DNA of 64,000 nt from an uncultured Eubacteriales bacterium (lineage in GTDB: Bacteria > Bacillota > Clostridia > Christensenellales > CAG-917): NCBI GenBank assembly GCA_900549225.1, contig URNP01000006.1:1-64000 (forward strand), read 5' to 3'. Position numbers and translations under genes: made by a program. Below, piece by piece: positions 15,787 to 23,595 of the stretch. Positions within the stretch are counted from its first letter, which is position 1. Every line of letters starts with the position of its first letter. The notes below the pieces were generated by a model, which ran no database searches, was not told the DNA's origin, and saw only the letters and a program-made list of their open reading frames with translations.

Positions 15787-18700
15787 CGATACCGTAACGA
15801 CGCTCAGCAAGGACGCAGAGCGTAAACTTGAAATACTCCGTGACGAGAAAGGCAATATTCTTCTCACCGACGACCAGAAAAAAGCCGTGCTCGAGCGAGG
15901 ACGTATTCTCGTTTCGGCGTCGGCAGGCTCGGGCAAAACCTCGACTATGGTCAAGCGCATAATCGTGATGATATCCGAGGGTGCGTCTTTGAAGAATCTG
16001 CTCGTTTTGGTGTACAACAACGCCGCCGCGGACGAACTCAAGGAAAGACTGCATCAGGAACTTTTCAAGGCGGCGTGTTCTTCCACGGGCGAAAAGCGCG
16101 ACAGATTCAGACACGAAATAGACGAACTGCCGTTTTGCCATATCTGCACCATACACGCCTTTTGTCAGTCGCTCATAAGAGAGAACTTCGACAAACTCGG
16201 CATATCCCCAACCTTCGAGGTGCTTGACGAAACGAGGCACGCCACGTATATGAACAAGGCGCTTGACGACGTGATTGCCGCCTACACCGCAAACGGCGAC
16301 GAGACTTTTTGCGAACTTGCCGACATATTCTCGCAGTCGAGAAAAGAAGAGAATCTGAAAAGCAATATCGCCAGATTTTATTCTCTTATCGAAATTCAAC
16401 CCGACAAGGAAGATTTCAAAAGATGCGTTGCCGAGTGCTACGATTCCTACGAAAACAGCAAATTTTTCAAAATTCTCGAGAGGTATTACAAATCCTTTTT
16501 TGCAAAAGCGAAGCAGGCGCTTGCGCCCGTGGGGTTGCAACTCGAAACGATTGCGCCGACGTCCAAATACGTGCAAAGCGTCAAAGCGGCAACGTGTTTT
16601 TGCGACGAGATGGAAAGAGAGAATAATCTCTTCGCTATGTGCGCGATTGCAAGCAAGTATACCAAGCCTCGCGCCACGATAAGCACCAAGGCAACAGAGG
16701 ACGAGAGATTGCTCACGGGCTACGTCAAGGATTATCTCAAGCAGTTCCACGACGTAATCGACGAGATGAAAGAACTCTGCCAGAGGCAAGACGCTCCTCA
16801 AAAGTCACACGAGCAAAACGCGAAGTACGTCAAAAAACTCGTTAAAGTTGCAGACGATTTTTCAAAAGAACTCGAAAAACTCAAGCAAGAGGACAACGTT
16901 CTGTCGTTTGAGGACCTGCAACACAAGGCGCTCGAACTTTTGTCCGACGAGGATTGCGCGCAAAACTACGACTTCGACGCCGTATTTGTCGACGAGTATC
17001 AGGACGTCAATCCCACGCAGGAAGCGATCATCCGCAAACTCGTCAAAGGCGAGTGCTTTATGGTGGGGGACGTTAAGCAGAGCATATACGGCTTCCGCCT
17101 TGCCGATCCCGCGATTTTCCTTTCGAGGCAAAGCGAGTACTCAAAAGGCGCAAAGGAAGGCACGAACATATTTTTCAACCGCAATTTCAGAAGTGCGTTC
17201 GGCATACTCAATTTCGTCAACGGCGTATTCGACAGCGCGATGACGCAAGACAGCGCGGACGTCGATTACAAAAAGGACGCGCGCTTTGAATTGAAAGACG
17301 TGCCGCCCGTGCGACTCGAAGGCGTATCTCCCGAAGGCTACGTCCAAGTGCATCTTTTCGTCAAACAAAAGAGCGAAACCGTGCCGTCCGCGGGATTGTA
17401 CGATATCGAAAAAGACGAGGGCGATTCAGACGAGGGCGGAAGCAGACAAGAAGGAATTTTCATCGCAAACGAGATTCAAAAACTCGTCGGAAAGGCAAAA
17501 GGCGACGGAAAGTATATCGGATACGGAGATATCGCGCTTCTTTTCCGTTCTCGCTCTACGGGAGCAAAGGAAATAGTGAAAACTCTCAAATCGAGAGGAA
17601 TCCCCGTCAACGAGGGTGCGTTCGGGAAATCCGCATCGTTGCCCGAAAGGGAACTCGTGGCGTTTTTGCGCGTTCTCGATAATCCGAGGCAAGACGTGCC
17701 TTTTGCAGGGTATCTGCTGTCGTATTTCGGCGGCTACGACGAGAGTGAACTTGCCTCTGTCGCCGCAGAAGAAGGCGATTGCCTTTACGACAAGTTCGTG
17801 TTGACGGCGTATTCGGACAACCCGTCTCCGCTTGCGGACAAGGTAAAATCCACGCTTAAAACCCTTGACGATTACAGGCTCAAGGCAAGTTTCGAGAGCG
17901 TGAAAGAACTTATGCGTTCAATAGTTTCGGACTATTGCTACGACGCATATCTTATGAAGTCGGGCGAGGGCGACGCTTACGGACTCAAAGCGTTCGTAGA
18001 AAGCCCCGACGACGAAACGTCGCTCGGAAAGTTTCTCAAAGACTATTGCGAGAGCGACGGCTCGGACGGCGGAGCAACGGGCGGCGACAGGGTAGTGGTG
18101 TCCACTTTCCACGGATACAAAGGACTTGAAAACCCCGTTGTATTCGTTGCCGATACGGCGTTCGGATTCAACTACGAGGCGTGCTCGGGCGACCTTATTC
18201 TCACGGGCAAGGGAATGAGCGGCGACGATTCAAATAACAAAGGACTCGTGGGCATGAACGCTTTCGATTTTGAAAACAAAACCAAAAACTCGACGACTCT
18301 TTCAAAACTTGCCGTGTCCAAGTGTATAAAAGACAATCAACTCAAAGAGGAGATAAGGCTGTTTTACGTTGCGCTTACGAGAGCAAAGCAACTTATGTAC
18401 GTCACGGCAACGGTGAGCGAGGCAAAGAGCGCCGGATTCGGAATCACCGCAAAACTTTCGGGTGCGGGTTGCGATCTCGATTTTATATCGTCCGCTGTTT
18501 TCGACGGTACGGTGAAGTGTATGCCGATAAGGCACTATACCGACGACGAGCAGTTTTTGGACGTTGCAAGCGATAGATTACAACTCAGATCCGACGAAAA
18601 ACTCGTCCGCATTATTGAGCAGGCTCAGGCGTTTGAATATCCCTTCAAGCAAGCGACTTCGCTTGCGATGAAGTACAGCGTTTCCGCACTCGACAGCGCA

Positions 18701-19231
18701 GACGACGACGCGGTGCAAGTTTTTGAAGAGGCGGCAAAGCGCGGCACGGCGTATCACAAAGTGATGCAGTATATCGACTATTTTTCGCAGAATCCGAGTG
18801 AGGTCGAGGCGCAAATGGATGCGCTCGTAAAACGCAATATTCTCACCAAAGAAGAAAGAGATTGCGTGATGACAAAGGATATCGTGAGATGCCTTTCAAG
18901 CGATATTATGCAAATCGCAAGAGAGGCGGAAAAGCAAAACAAGTGTCATAGAGAGCAATCTTTTATGATGTACAAAAAGGCAAACGAGGTCAGCGACGAT
19001 TTCACTTCTGACGACAGAGTACTCGTGCAAGGCGTGATAGACTTGTTTATCGACGGCGAAAAGAAGATTATCGTCGACTTCAAAACGTCGTCTTTGAGCG
19101 ACGAAAAAACCGTTGAAAAGTACAAAAAGCAACTTTATCTATACAAATCGGCAATTGAAAGTGCCACTCGTGCAAAAGTCGATCAAGTTTTGCTATACTC
19201 TTTCGCAACGGGGAAAACCTTGATTTTATAA
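15779..19231 (+). CDS. addA: AddA, ATP-dependent helicase/nuclease subunit A
   Basis: AddA is the 3'-5' helicase and one nuclease of AddAB. The 1150-aa length fits. Motifs in order: Q-motif/Walker A SASAGSGKTSTM (about 44-55), motif Ia/Ib AFCQSLIREN, Walker B VDEYQDVNPTQ, STFHGYKGLENPVVFVAD, motif VI LFYVALTRAKQLMYV, and the C-terminal nuclease VQGVIDLFIDGEKKIIVDFKTSS with the catalytic D and DxK. AAGGAGG precedes the ATG at 15779, and ATGAGTAA forms the overlap with addB, so production of the two subunits is coupled. The C-terminus ends quickly after the nuclease motif, as is normal for AddA. Confidence 0.95.
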   Translation: MSNDTVTTLSKDAERKLEILRDEKGNILLTDDQKKAVLERGRILVSASAGSGKTSTMVKRIIVMISEGASLKNLLVLVYNNAAADELKERLHQELFKAACSSTGEKRDRFRHEIDELPFCHICTIHAFCQSLIRENFDKLGISPTFEVLDETRHATYMNKALDDVIAAYTANGDETFCELADIFSQSRKEENLKSNIARFYSLIEIQPDKEDFKRCVAECYDSYENSKFFKILERYYKSFFAKAKQALAPVGLQLETIAPTSKYVQSVKAATCFCDEMERENNLFAMCAIASKYTKPRATISTKATEDERLLTGYVKDYLKQFHDVIDEMKELCQRQDAPQKSHEQNAKYVKKLVKVADDFSKELEKLKQEDNVLSFEDLQHKALELLSDEDCAQNYDFDAVFVDEYQDVNPTQEAIIRKLVKGECFMVGDVKQSIYGFRLADPAIFLSRQSEYSKGAKEGTNIFFNRNFRSAFGILNFVNGVFDSAMTQDSADVDYKKDARFELKDVPPVRLEGVSPEGYVQVHLFVKQKSETVPSAGLYDIEKDEGDSDEGGSRQEGIFIANEIQKLVGKAKGDGKYIGYGDIALLFRSRSTGAKEIVKTLKSRGIPVNEGAFGKSASLPERELVAFLRVLDNPRQDVPFAGYLLSYFGGYDESELASVAAEEGDCLYDKFVLTAYSDNPSPLADKVKSTLKTLDDYRLKASFESVKELMRSIVSDYCYDAYLMKSGEGDAYGLKAFVESPDDETSLGKFLKDYCESDGSDGGATGGDRVVVSTFHGYKGLENPVVFVADTAFGFNYEACSGDLILTGKGMSGDDSNNKGLVGMNAFDFENKTKNSTTLSKLAVSKCIKDNQLKEEIRLFYVALTRAKQLMYVTATVSEAKSAGFGITAKLSGAGCDLDFISSAVFDGTVKCMPIRHYTDDEQFLDVASDRLQLRSDEKLVRIIEQAQAFEYPFKQATSLAMKYSVSALDSADDDAVQVFEEAAKRGTAYHKVMQYIDYFSQNPSEVEAQMDALVKRNILTKEERDCVMTKDIVRCLSSDIMQIAREAEKQNKCHREQSFMMYKKANEVSDDFTSDDRVLVQGVIDLFIDGEKKIIVDFKTSSLSDEKTVEKYKKQLYLYKSAIESATRAKVDQVLLYSFATGKTLIL

Positions 19232-19250
19232 GACTTGAAAAAACGATATG

Positions 19251-19299
19251 CAAGGACCAAAGCGCCGAATGCGGCTGATCGGGTCTTTTGATTTTTTTG
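19251..19299 (+). terminator. Probable terminator of addBA
   Basis: GACC (19255-19258) with GGTC (19282-19285) and an inner GCCG/CGGC stem (19264-19267/19272-19275) form a bipartite hairpin followed by TTTTGATTTTTTT. Confidence 0.5.
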
Positions 19300-19329
19300 C
19301 AAAAAAATTCAATTGTTTGAAAAATATCC

Positions 19330-19358
19330 TTGATTTTTATATGCGCGCTATGTATAAT
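19330..19358 (+). promoter_or_regulatory. Promoter of the acidic membrane protein gene
   Basis: TTGATT (19330-19335), 17 bp, TATAAT (19353-19358), about 60 bp upstream of the GTG start at 19420. Confidence 0.75.
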
Positions 19359-19419
19359 TATATAGATATTTCATAAAGTTATCGACGTACGCATCGATAA
19401 TCCGAAACGGAGGACAATC

Positions 19420-21363
19420 GTGGAATTTTTCAAAAAGGCGTTTGCTTGGCTTGCGGAAGTGTCGCAAAAACTTCCCAAAGTCGATACGAATCTGTTTTTC
19501 ATCGTCGTCTTGGCGGTGATTGCCGGTTTGGGCGTCGTTATTGCTTTCACATTGCTCGGTTCAAGAGCACGCAAGTTGTTCCTTTCAAGCAGAAAAATCA
19601 GAAAATATCTTGCAAACGTCGATGCCGTTGACGACGACAACGTCAGCGATTTTACCGCCCATTGTTTTTCAAAAAAAACGCCGCAAGCCCTTCGTGACGC
19701 ATGGGTGCAATATCTCGGCGTTCGTTTCGGTTACCCAAGCGACATAGTCAGCGACTCTGCCGTTTACGACAAGTTGGTCAAAAAGAACAATGACGTACGC
19801 TCGGGCGGATTCCTCGGCGTATCTCTCGTGTTGCTTGCATTGTTCTCGTTCTGGGGTTACGGGATTCTTTCCGCCCCCGAAATGGGCACGGTGCATCTTG
19901 TCGCGCTCTTGCTTATCGGCGCGCTTTATCTCGTGCTCGTCATTCTTTGCCGCAAGCAAAATCAAAGATGTTTTGAAACCTTCGAAGCAATGCAAGAGGA
20001 TCTCGACGCAAAGGTGAATTTGCAAATAGAAAGCAACTACGCCACGGATTCCTCTCCGCTTCAGGAACTCAACTCTATGGTTGAGGAAATCATTGCGCGC
20101 AACACCGCAAAAGCAGTGGATATCGACGACGATAACGGGCAAACTCCAATCGAGGCGCTTATCGAGCAGAAAATGCTCGAGCAAGACGAACTCGACGAGA
20201 TACAACAAGACGACGAAGATTCTTCCGCTCAAACCGAAGAGCAAGTGCTTGAACCGGTTGAAGAAGCAACACAAGACGAACAAGACGAGCAAGATTCCGA
20301 CGAACAAATCGGCATAAACGATATTTTGCAAGAGCAAGAGGCTTCCGACGAGGAGCAAAACGCCGAAGAATCCGCTCAAGATATCTCAGACGAAACCGTC
20401 GAAAGCGAAGAGAAAGAAAACGCCGAAGAAACGGACGCTCAAAGCGAGCAAGCAGCAAACGAATCTCTCGAAGAAGTTCCCACCGAAGACGAAGATACAA
20501 CCGAAGAAGTTTCGGACGAAACTAATGTCGACGAGGATACTCAAGTCGAAGATACGACCGAGGGCGAAACTCTTGAAGAGGAAAACGAGTCCTTTCAAGA
20601 TGAATCTTCCGACGAAGAGATTCACATCGAAGACGATAATCAAATCGAAGAAGAACCTCAAGCAGAGGACGTGGCAGAAGAGCCTCAAACGGAAGACGAC
20701 GTAGAAGAGTCGCAAGACGAACAAGGATACGTCGAAGCGCAAGAAAGCAGCGGCGAAAGCGACGAGCAAATCGAAGAGCAACAAGAGGAAGTCGAGGACG
20801 AGCAAAACGTCAAAGACGAGAATCAAGAGCAGAACGATTTTGAGTCCGAAGACGAATCGACCGAAGACGAAGAAAGCGTAGAAGAGAATCCTCAAGCGGA
20901 CGAATCCGACGATAATCTCGAGCAAGAACAGTCGGAGGAAGTCGTCGAAGAAGAGGAGAACTCCGAAGAAGTCGCTTCCGAACAAGAGCAGGACGAAGAG
21001 GATAATTCCGAGCAAGAGGAAACCTTCGATGACGAGGAGAGAGAGGATGAAGTCGGTGAAGAAACCGAAGAATCCGAAGCGAATGAAGATCACGAAGAGC
21101 CTGATGCAGAGAAAGAGCCGGAAGTGGTTTACGTCGTTGACGGCGACGAGGATGAGGAAGAACACGTCAAACCCGCCAAACTCGTCAAGTTGCCCAATCT
21201 GGTGGACTATATGCTGTCCAAGAATATGCCCAAAGCAATGAAGATTCAGATCGCAACAATGCTTATAGGTACGTACAACAAGTTCAAAGACAGCAAAGAA
21301 GATCGCAAGATCGTCGTGCAGTGCTTGACGAAGGTTATGCGCGATTTGCAAAACAACAAATAA
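19420..21363 (+). CDS. Membrane protein with long acidic tail and conserved C-terminal domain
   Basis: The 647-aa protein begins with GTG after GGAGG. It has a TM segment (about 26-48), a short soluble part, two further TM segments (about 128-150 and 157-178), then an intrinsically disordered stretch (about 220-567) made mostly of Glu, Asp, Gln and Ser. The last 80 residues (568-647) form an ordered domain beginning VVYVVDG and containing KPAKLVKLPNLVDYML, followed by helices. The next gene ends in a clearly homologous domain. I know no named family for this domain. The tail should project into the cytosol and could act as a charged tether that presents the domain away from the membrane. Composition-driven database hits (for example to neurofilament or other Glu-rich proteins) should be ignored. 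Confidence 0.85.
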   Translation: MEFFKKAFAWLAEVSQKLPKVDTNLFFIVVLAVIAGLGVVIAFTLLGSRARKLFLSSRKIRKYLANVDAVDDDNVSDFTAHCFSKKTPQALRDAWVQYLGVRFGYPSDIVSDSAVYDKLVKKNNDVRSGGFLGVSLVLLALFSFWGYGILSAPEMGTVHLVALLLIGALYLVLVILCRKQNQRCFETFEAMQEDLDAKVNLQIESNYATDSSPLQELNSMVEEIIARNTAKAVDIDDDNGQTPIEALIEQKMLEQDELDEIQQDDEDSSAQTEEQVLEPVEEATQDEQDEQDSDEQIGINDILQEQEASDEEQNAEESAQDISDETVESEEKENAEETDAQSEQAANESLEEVPTEDEDTTEEVSDETNVDEDTQVEDTTEGETLEEENESFQDESSDEEIHIEDDNQIEEEPQAEDVAEEPQTEDDVEESQDEQGYVEAQESSGESDEQIEEQQEEVEDEQNVKDENQEQNDFESEDESTEDEESVEENPQADESDDNLEQEQSEEVVEEEENSEEVASEQEQDEEDNSEQEETFDDEEREDEVGEETEESEANEDHEEPDAEKEPEVVYVVDGDEDEEEHVKPAKLVKLPNLVDYMLSKNMPKAMKIQIATMLIGTYNKFKDSKEDRKIVVQCLTKVMRDLQNNK

Positions 21364-21428
21364 ATAAACAATGTCGGGGAAATTGTGAGCCGACGCAAAT
21401 AAAATAATATATTGCGAGGATTGTAAAG

Positions 21429-22205
21429 ATGTTTGGAAAGAAGAAAAAGAAACTCGAAGCAGAACGCCAAGAAGAAGAATTGCGCTTGCAACAAGAGCAA
21501 CTGAAGCAGCAACAGACCGCCGCACAGCAGACTCAAAAACAAGAGGACAAAATCTTCCTTGAAAGCGAACTCATCGACGACGAAGAAGAGGATAACGCAC
21601 TTCCCAAAGAGTACGAAGCAATCGCCTATATTCTCAAACAAGAGCAGGGCGAGGATCTCGTTGCTCAGCCCGTTGACGACGAGCCCGTTCAATCCGAACA
21701 ACAACCCGAGCTAATCGAGGAAGTCAAACCGCAAGAGCAGCAAGTTCTCGAACCTGTTGCCGAACCTGCCCAAGAGCCCGCACAACTCGAAGAAGTCGCT
21801 CAAGAGGAAACTCTCGAAGAAGTGCCTGTCGAAGAGAAAGAAGAGGAGAGCGAAGAGCTCGAGGAAGCGGAAGAGGAAACCGAGGAAGAATCCGACGATT
21901 CCGAAGCAGAACTCGAAGAGGCAGACCAAGCCGAAGATGGAAAAGAGGAGCAACAACAAGAAGAAGTCGTATACGTCGTTGACGGTCCGAGCGAGGACGA
22001 CGACGAACTCGTCAAACCCGCAAAACTCGTCAAACTTCCCAATCTCGTGGATTATATGCTTTCTCAAAATATGTCCAAGCAAATGAAGATAAACATTGCG
22101 ACTTTGTTGCTCAGCACTTACAACAAATACAAGGATATTCCTGCAGAAAAGAAGATTGTCATTCAATGTATGGCAAAAGTCATGAAATCACTCATTCAAG
22201 GCTGA
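21429..22205 (+). CDS. Soluble acidic protein sharing the same C-terminal domain
   Basis: The 258-aa protein begins with a Lys/Glu/Gln-rich helix (about 1-40, probable coiled coil), continues with a Glu/Pro-rich disordered stretch, and ends (179-258) with a domain homologous to the C-terminus of the preceding gene: EVVYVVDG, KPAKLVKLPNLVDYML, then IATLLLSTYNKYKD and a final lysine-rich helix. It has no TM segment or signal peptide, so it looks like a soluble paralogue of the membrane protein, 65 bp downstream and on the same strand. GAGGA precedes the ATG. Function is unknown; a pair that dimerises through the shared domain would bring a soluble factor to the membrane. Confidence 0.82.
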   Translation: MFGKKKKKLEAERQEEELRLQQEQLKQQQTAAQQTQKQEDKIFLESELIDDEEEDNALPKEYEAIAYILKQEQGEDLVAQPVDDEPVQSEQQPELIEEVKPQEQQVLEPVAEPAQEPAQLEEVAQEETLEEVPVEEKEEESEELEEAEEETEEESDDSEAELEEADQAEDGKEEQQQEEVVYVVDGPSEDDDELVKPAKLVKLPNLVDYMLSQNMSKQMKINIATLLLSTYNKYKDIPAEKKIVIQCMAKVMKSLIQG

Positions 22206-22237
22206 TAGAATATCGATTTCTGCAAAAACGCAATCAA

Positions 22238-22265
22238 AAAACGGAAGCAAATCGCTTCCGTTTTT
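22238..22265 (+). terminator. Terminator after the acidic protein pair
   Basis: AAAACGGAAGC (22238-22248) pairs with GCTTCCGTTTT (22254-22264) around a 5-nt loop, ending in a T run; an intrinsic terminator that also faces the convergent corA gene. Confidence 0.9.
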
Positions 22266-22319
22266 CTATTGGTAAAATTTGAACCCAATATACGATTTTC
22301 CGTATATCTAACGCACTTT

Positions 22320-23273
22320 TTATTTGAGCATCTTCTTTTTGATAAACACGATTATAAGCGCTATGCAAATGAGCACGTTTATGCCGACGACAACCCAGAA
22401 TCCCCACAGTTTGCCCTCAAAGGGAACGCCCGTGTTCATGCCCCAAAGCGCCGCGATCATAGCAGGTGTGTCGACGAGCAACGTGAGAACGGTGAGCGTT
22501 TTCATGACGACGTTGAGGTTGTTTGAAATGATAGAGGCGTAGGTGTCCATCGTGCCGCTCAAAATGTCGCGATAAATGTTGGACATTTCGATTGCCTGTT
22601 TGTTTTCGATGAGCACGTCGTCCCACAAATCGTCGTCCTCTTCAAAGAATTTCACAAGGCGCGGAAACTTGTCGAGAACTGCGGTGTTTGCACGCAGTGA
22701 AGTGGAGAAGTAGACGAGGGATTTTTCAAGCGAAAGCATTTCGATAAGCCCTTCGTTTTTCATCGCCTTTTCGAGTTCTGTCTGAACGCGTTGGCTTGCC
22801 CTGTCGATTTGTTTGAGGTATTGCAGGTATTTTTTTGCAATGACGTATTGAAGTTGAAGCACGAAACGAGTGCGTTTGTGAATATTGAAATCCTTGACGT
22901 AGCGTCCTGCCATAAGGTCGTTGATGATGGACGTTTCGTTGAGGCAAACGGTGACTATCGTGCTGTCCGTCGCGATGCAACCGAAAGGCAGAGTTGCGTA
23001 GGTGTATCTGTCGTCGTCCTCTTCCGTGATAGGAATGTCGGTGACTGCCATGAGAATCCCGTCCTCTTTTTCGCAGTGAGCGCGCTCTTCGGAGTCCAAC
23101 GCCGCTTTGACGTAATCCTCGGGAATTTTGCACGAAGAACACACCAACTCGATTTCCTTGTCGGTTGGGTTGGACATATGAACCCATTGCTCGGTGAAAT
23201 CGTAGCCCTCGACGATGAGTTCGGGGTCGACTTCGATGACGGATTTGTTGAGTTTTTTGTAGACTTGAATCAT
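22320..23273 (-). CDS. corA: CorA-family divalent cation (Mg2+) channel
   Basis: CorA forms a pentameric Mg2+/Co2+ channel in the membrane. The 317-aa length, the large cytosolic alpha/beta funnel, the long stalk helix and two C-terminal TM helices are all as expected. The signature Gly278-Met279-Asn280 lies at the end of TM1 (ALWGMNTGVPF), and a short positively charged tail KKKMLK follows TM2. The start is the ATG at 23273 because GGAGG lies five bases upstream; an in-frame GTG at 23306 has no ribosome site. About 100 nt upstream on the same strand is a 12-codon open frame with its own ribosome site (23372-23334), suggesting control by a leader peptide. Confidence 0.93.
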   Translation of the reverse strand: MIQVYKKLNKSVIEVDPELIVEGYDFTEQWVHMSNPTDKEIELVCSSCKIPEDYVKAALDSEERAHCEKEDGILMAVTDIPITEEDDDRYTYATLPFGCIATDSTIVTVCLNETSIINDLMAGRYVKDFNIHKRTRFVLQLQYVIAKKYLQYLKQIDRASQRVQTELEKAMKNEGLIEMLSLEKSLVYFSTSLRANTAVLDKFPRLVKFFEEDDDLWDDVLIENKQAIEMSNIYRDILSGTMDTYASIISNNLNVVMKTLTVLTLLVDTPAMIAALWGMNTGVPFEGKLWGFWVVVGINVLICIALIIVFIKKKMLK

Positions 23274-23333
23274 TTTGTCCTCCAAGGGCATAGCGGTACG
23301 CGCCACGCCGGAGAACCCGAAACGTGTGCGTAT

Positions 23334-23372
23334 TTAGCGGAGATGTTGACTACTTCGAGGGTCAGCGTCCAT
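23334..23372 (-). CDS. Possible 12-codon leader peptide of corA
   Basis: Frame MDADPRSSQHLR then TAA, with AGAGGTG eight bases upstream of the ATG. The acidic/proline start resembles that of MgtL (MDPEP), the E. coli leader peptide whose N-terminus destabilises ribosomes at low Mg2+ and so switches on mgtA. It lies in the corA 5' leader. The frame is short enough to arise by chance, so this rests on position, ribosome site and composition only. Confidence 0.4.
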   Translation of the reverse strand: MDADPRSSQHLR

Positions 23373-23431
23373 ATAAATTGCACCTCTAAAAATATTTGAT
23401 AAACAAAGTTTAGCAAAAAAAAACGCCGTGC

Positions 23432-23456
23432 GCAACTCATTTTGAAAATGATTTGC
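23432..23456. promoter_or_regulatory. 25-bp inverted repeat between corA and ppdK
   Basis: Arms of 12 bp (23432-23443 and 23445-23456) pair with one mismatch around a single G. It lies between divergent genes, so it could be an operator; an A-run on the left and T-run on the right also make it terminator-like on the plus strand. Confidence 0.4.
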
Positions 23457-23525
23457 ATTTTTTCGCTTTTTGATGTGGAGTTAATATACGTTTATCAAAT
23501 AATTTCTTGAATATATATATTTTTC

Positions 23526-23554
23526 TTGCAAAAAAGCGCGGATTTTGTTATGAT
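23526..23554 (+). promoter_or_regulatory. ppdK promoter
   Basis: TTGCAA (23526-23531), 17 bp, TATGAT (23549-23554), about 40 bp before the ATG at 23596, which has AGGAGG. Confidence 0.7.
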
Positions 23555-23595
23555 ACTAGATGACTATATAAGAAATCTTTTAGGAGGAATTCTAA

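Noticed and set aside
19420..21363. Similarity of the Glu-rich protein to eukaryotic acidic repeat proteins
   Set aside because: This is low-complexity composition, not homology; only the C-terminal 80 residues and the TM region carry usable signal.
23274..23306. GTG start at 23306 extending CorA by 11 residues
   Set aside because: GGAGG lies inside this extension five bases before the ATG at 23273, and no ribosome site precedes the GTG.
23334..23400. Firm call of an M-box Mg2+ riboswitch upstream of corA
   Set aside because: Only short stretches look similar and the leader seems too short for the full M-box fold; a covariance-model search is needed.
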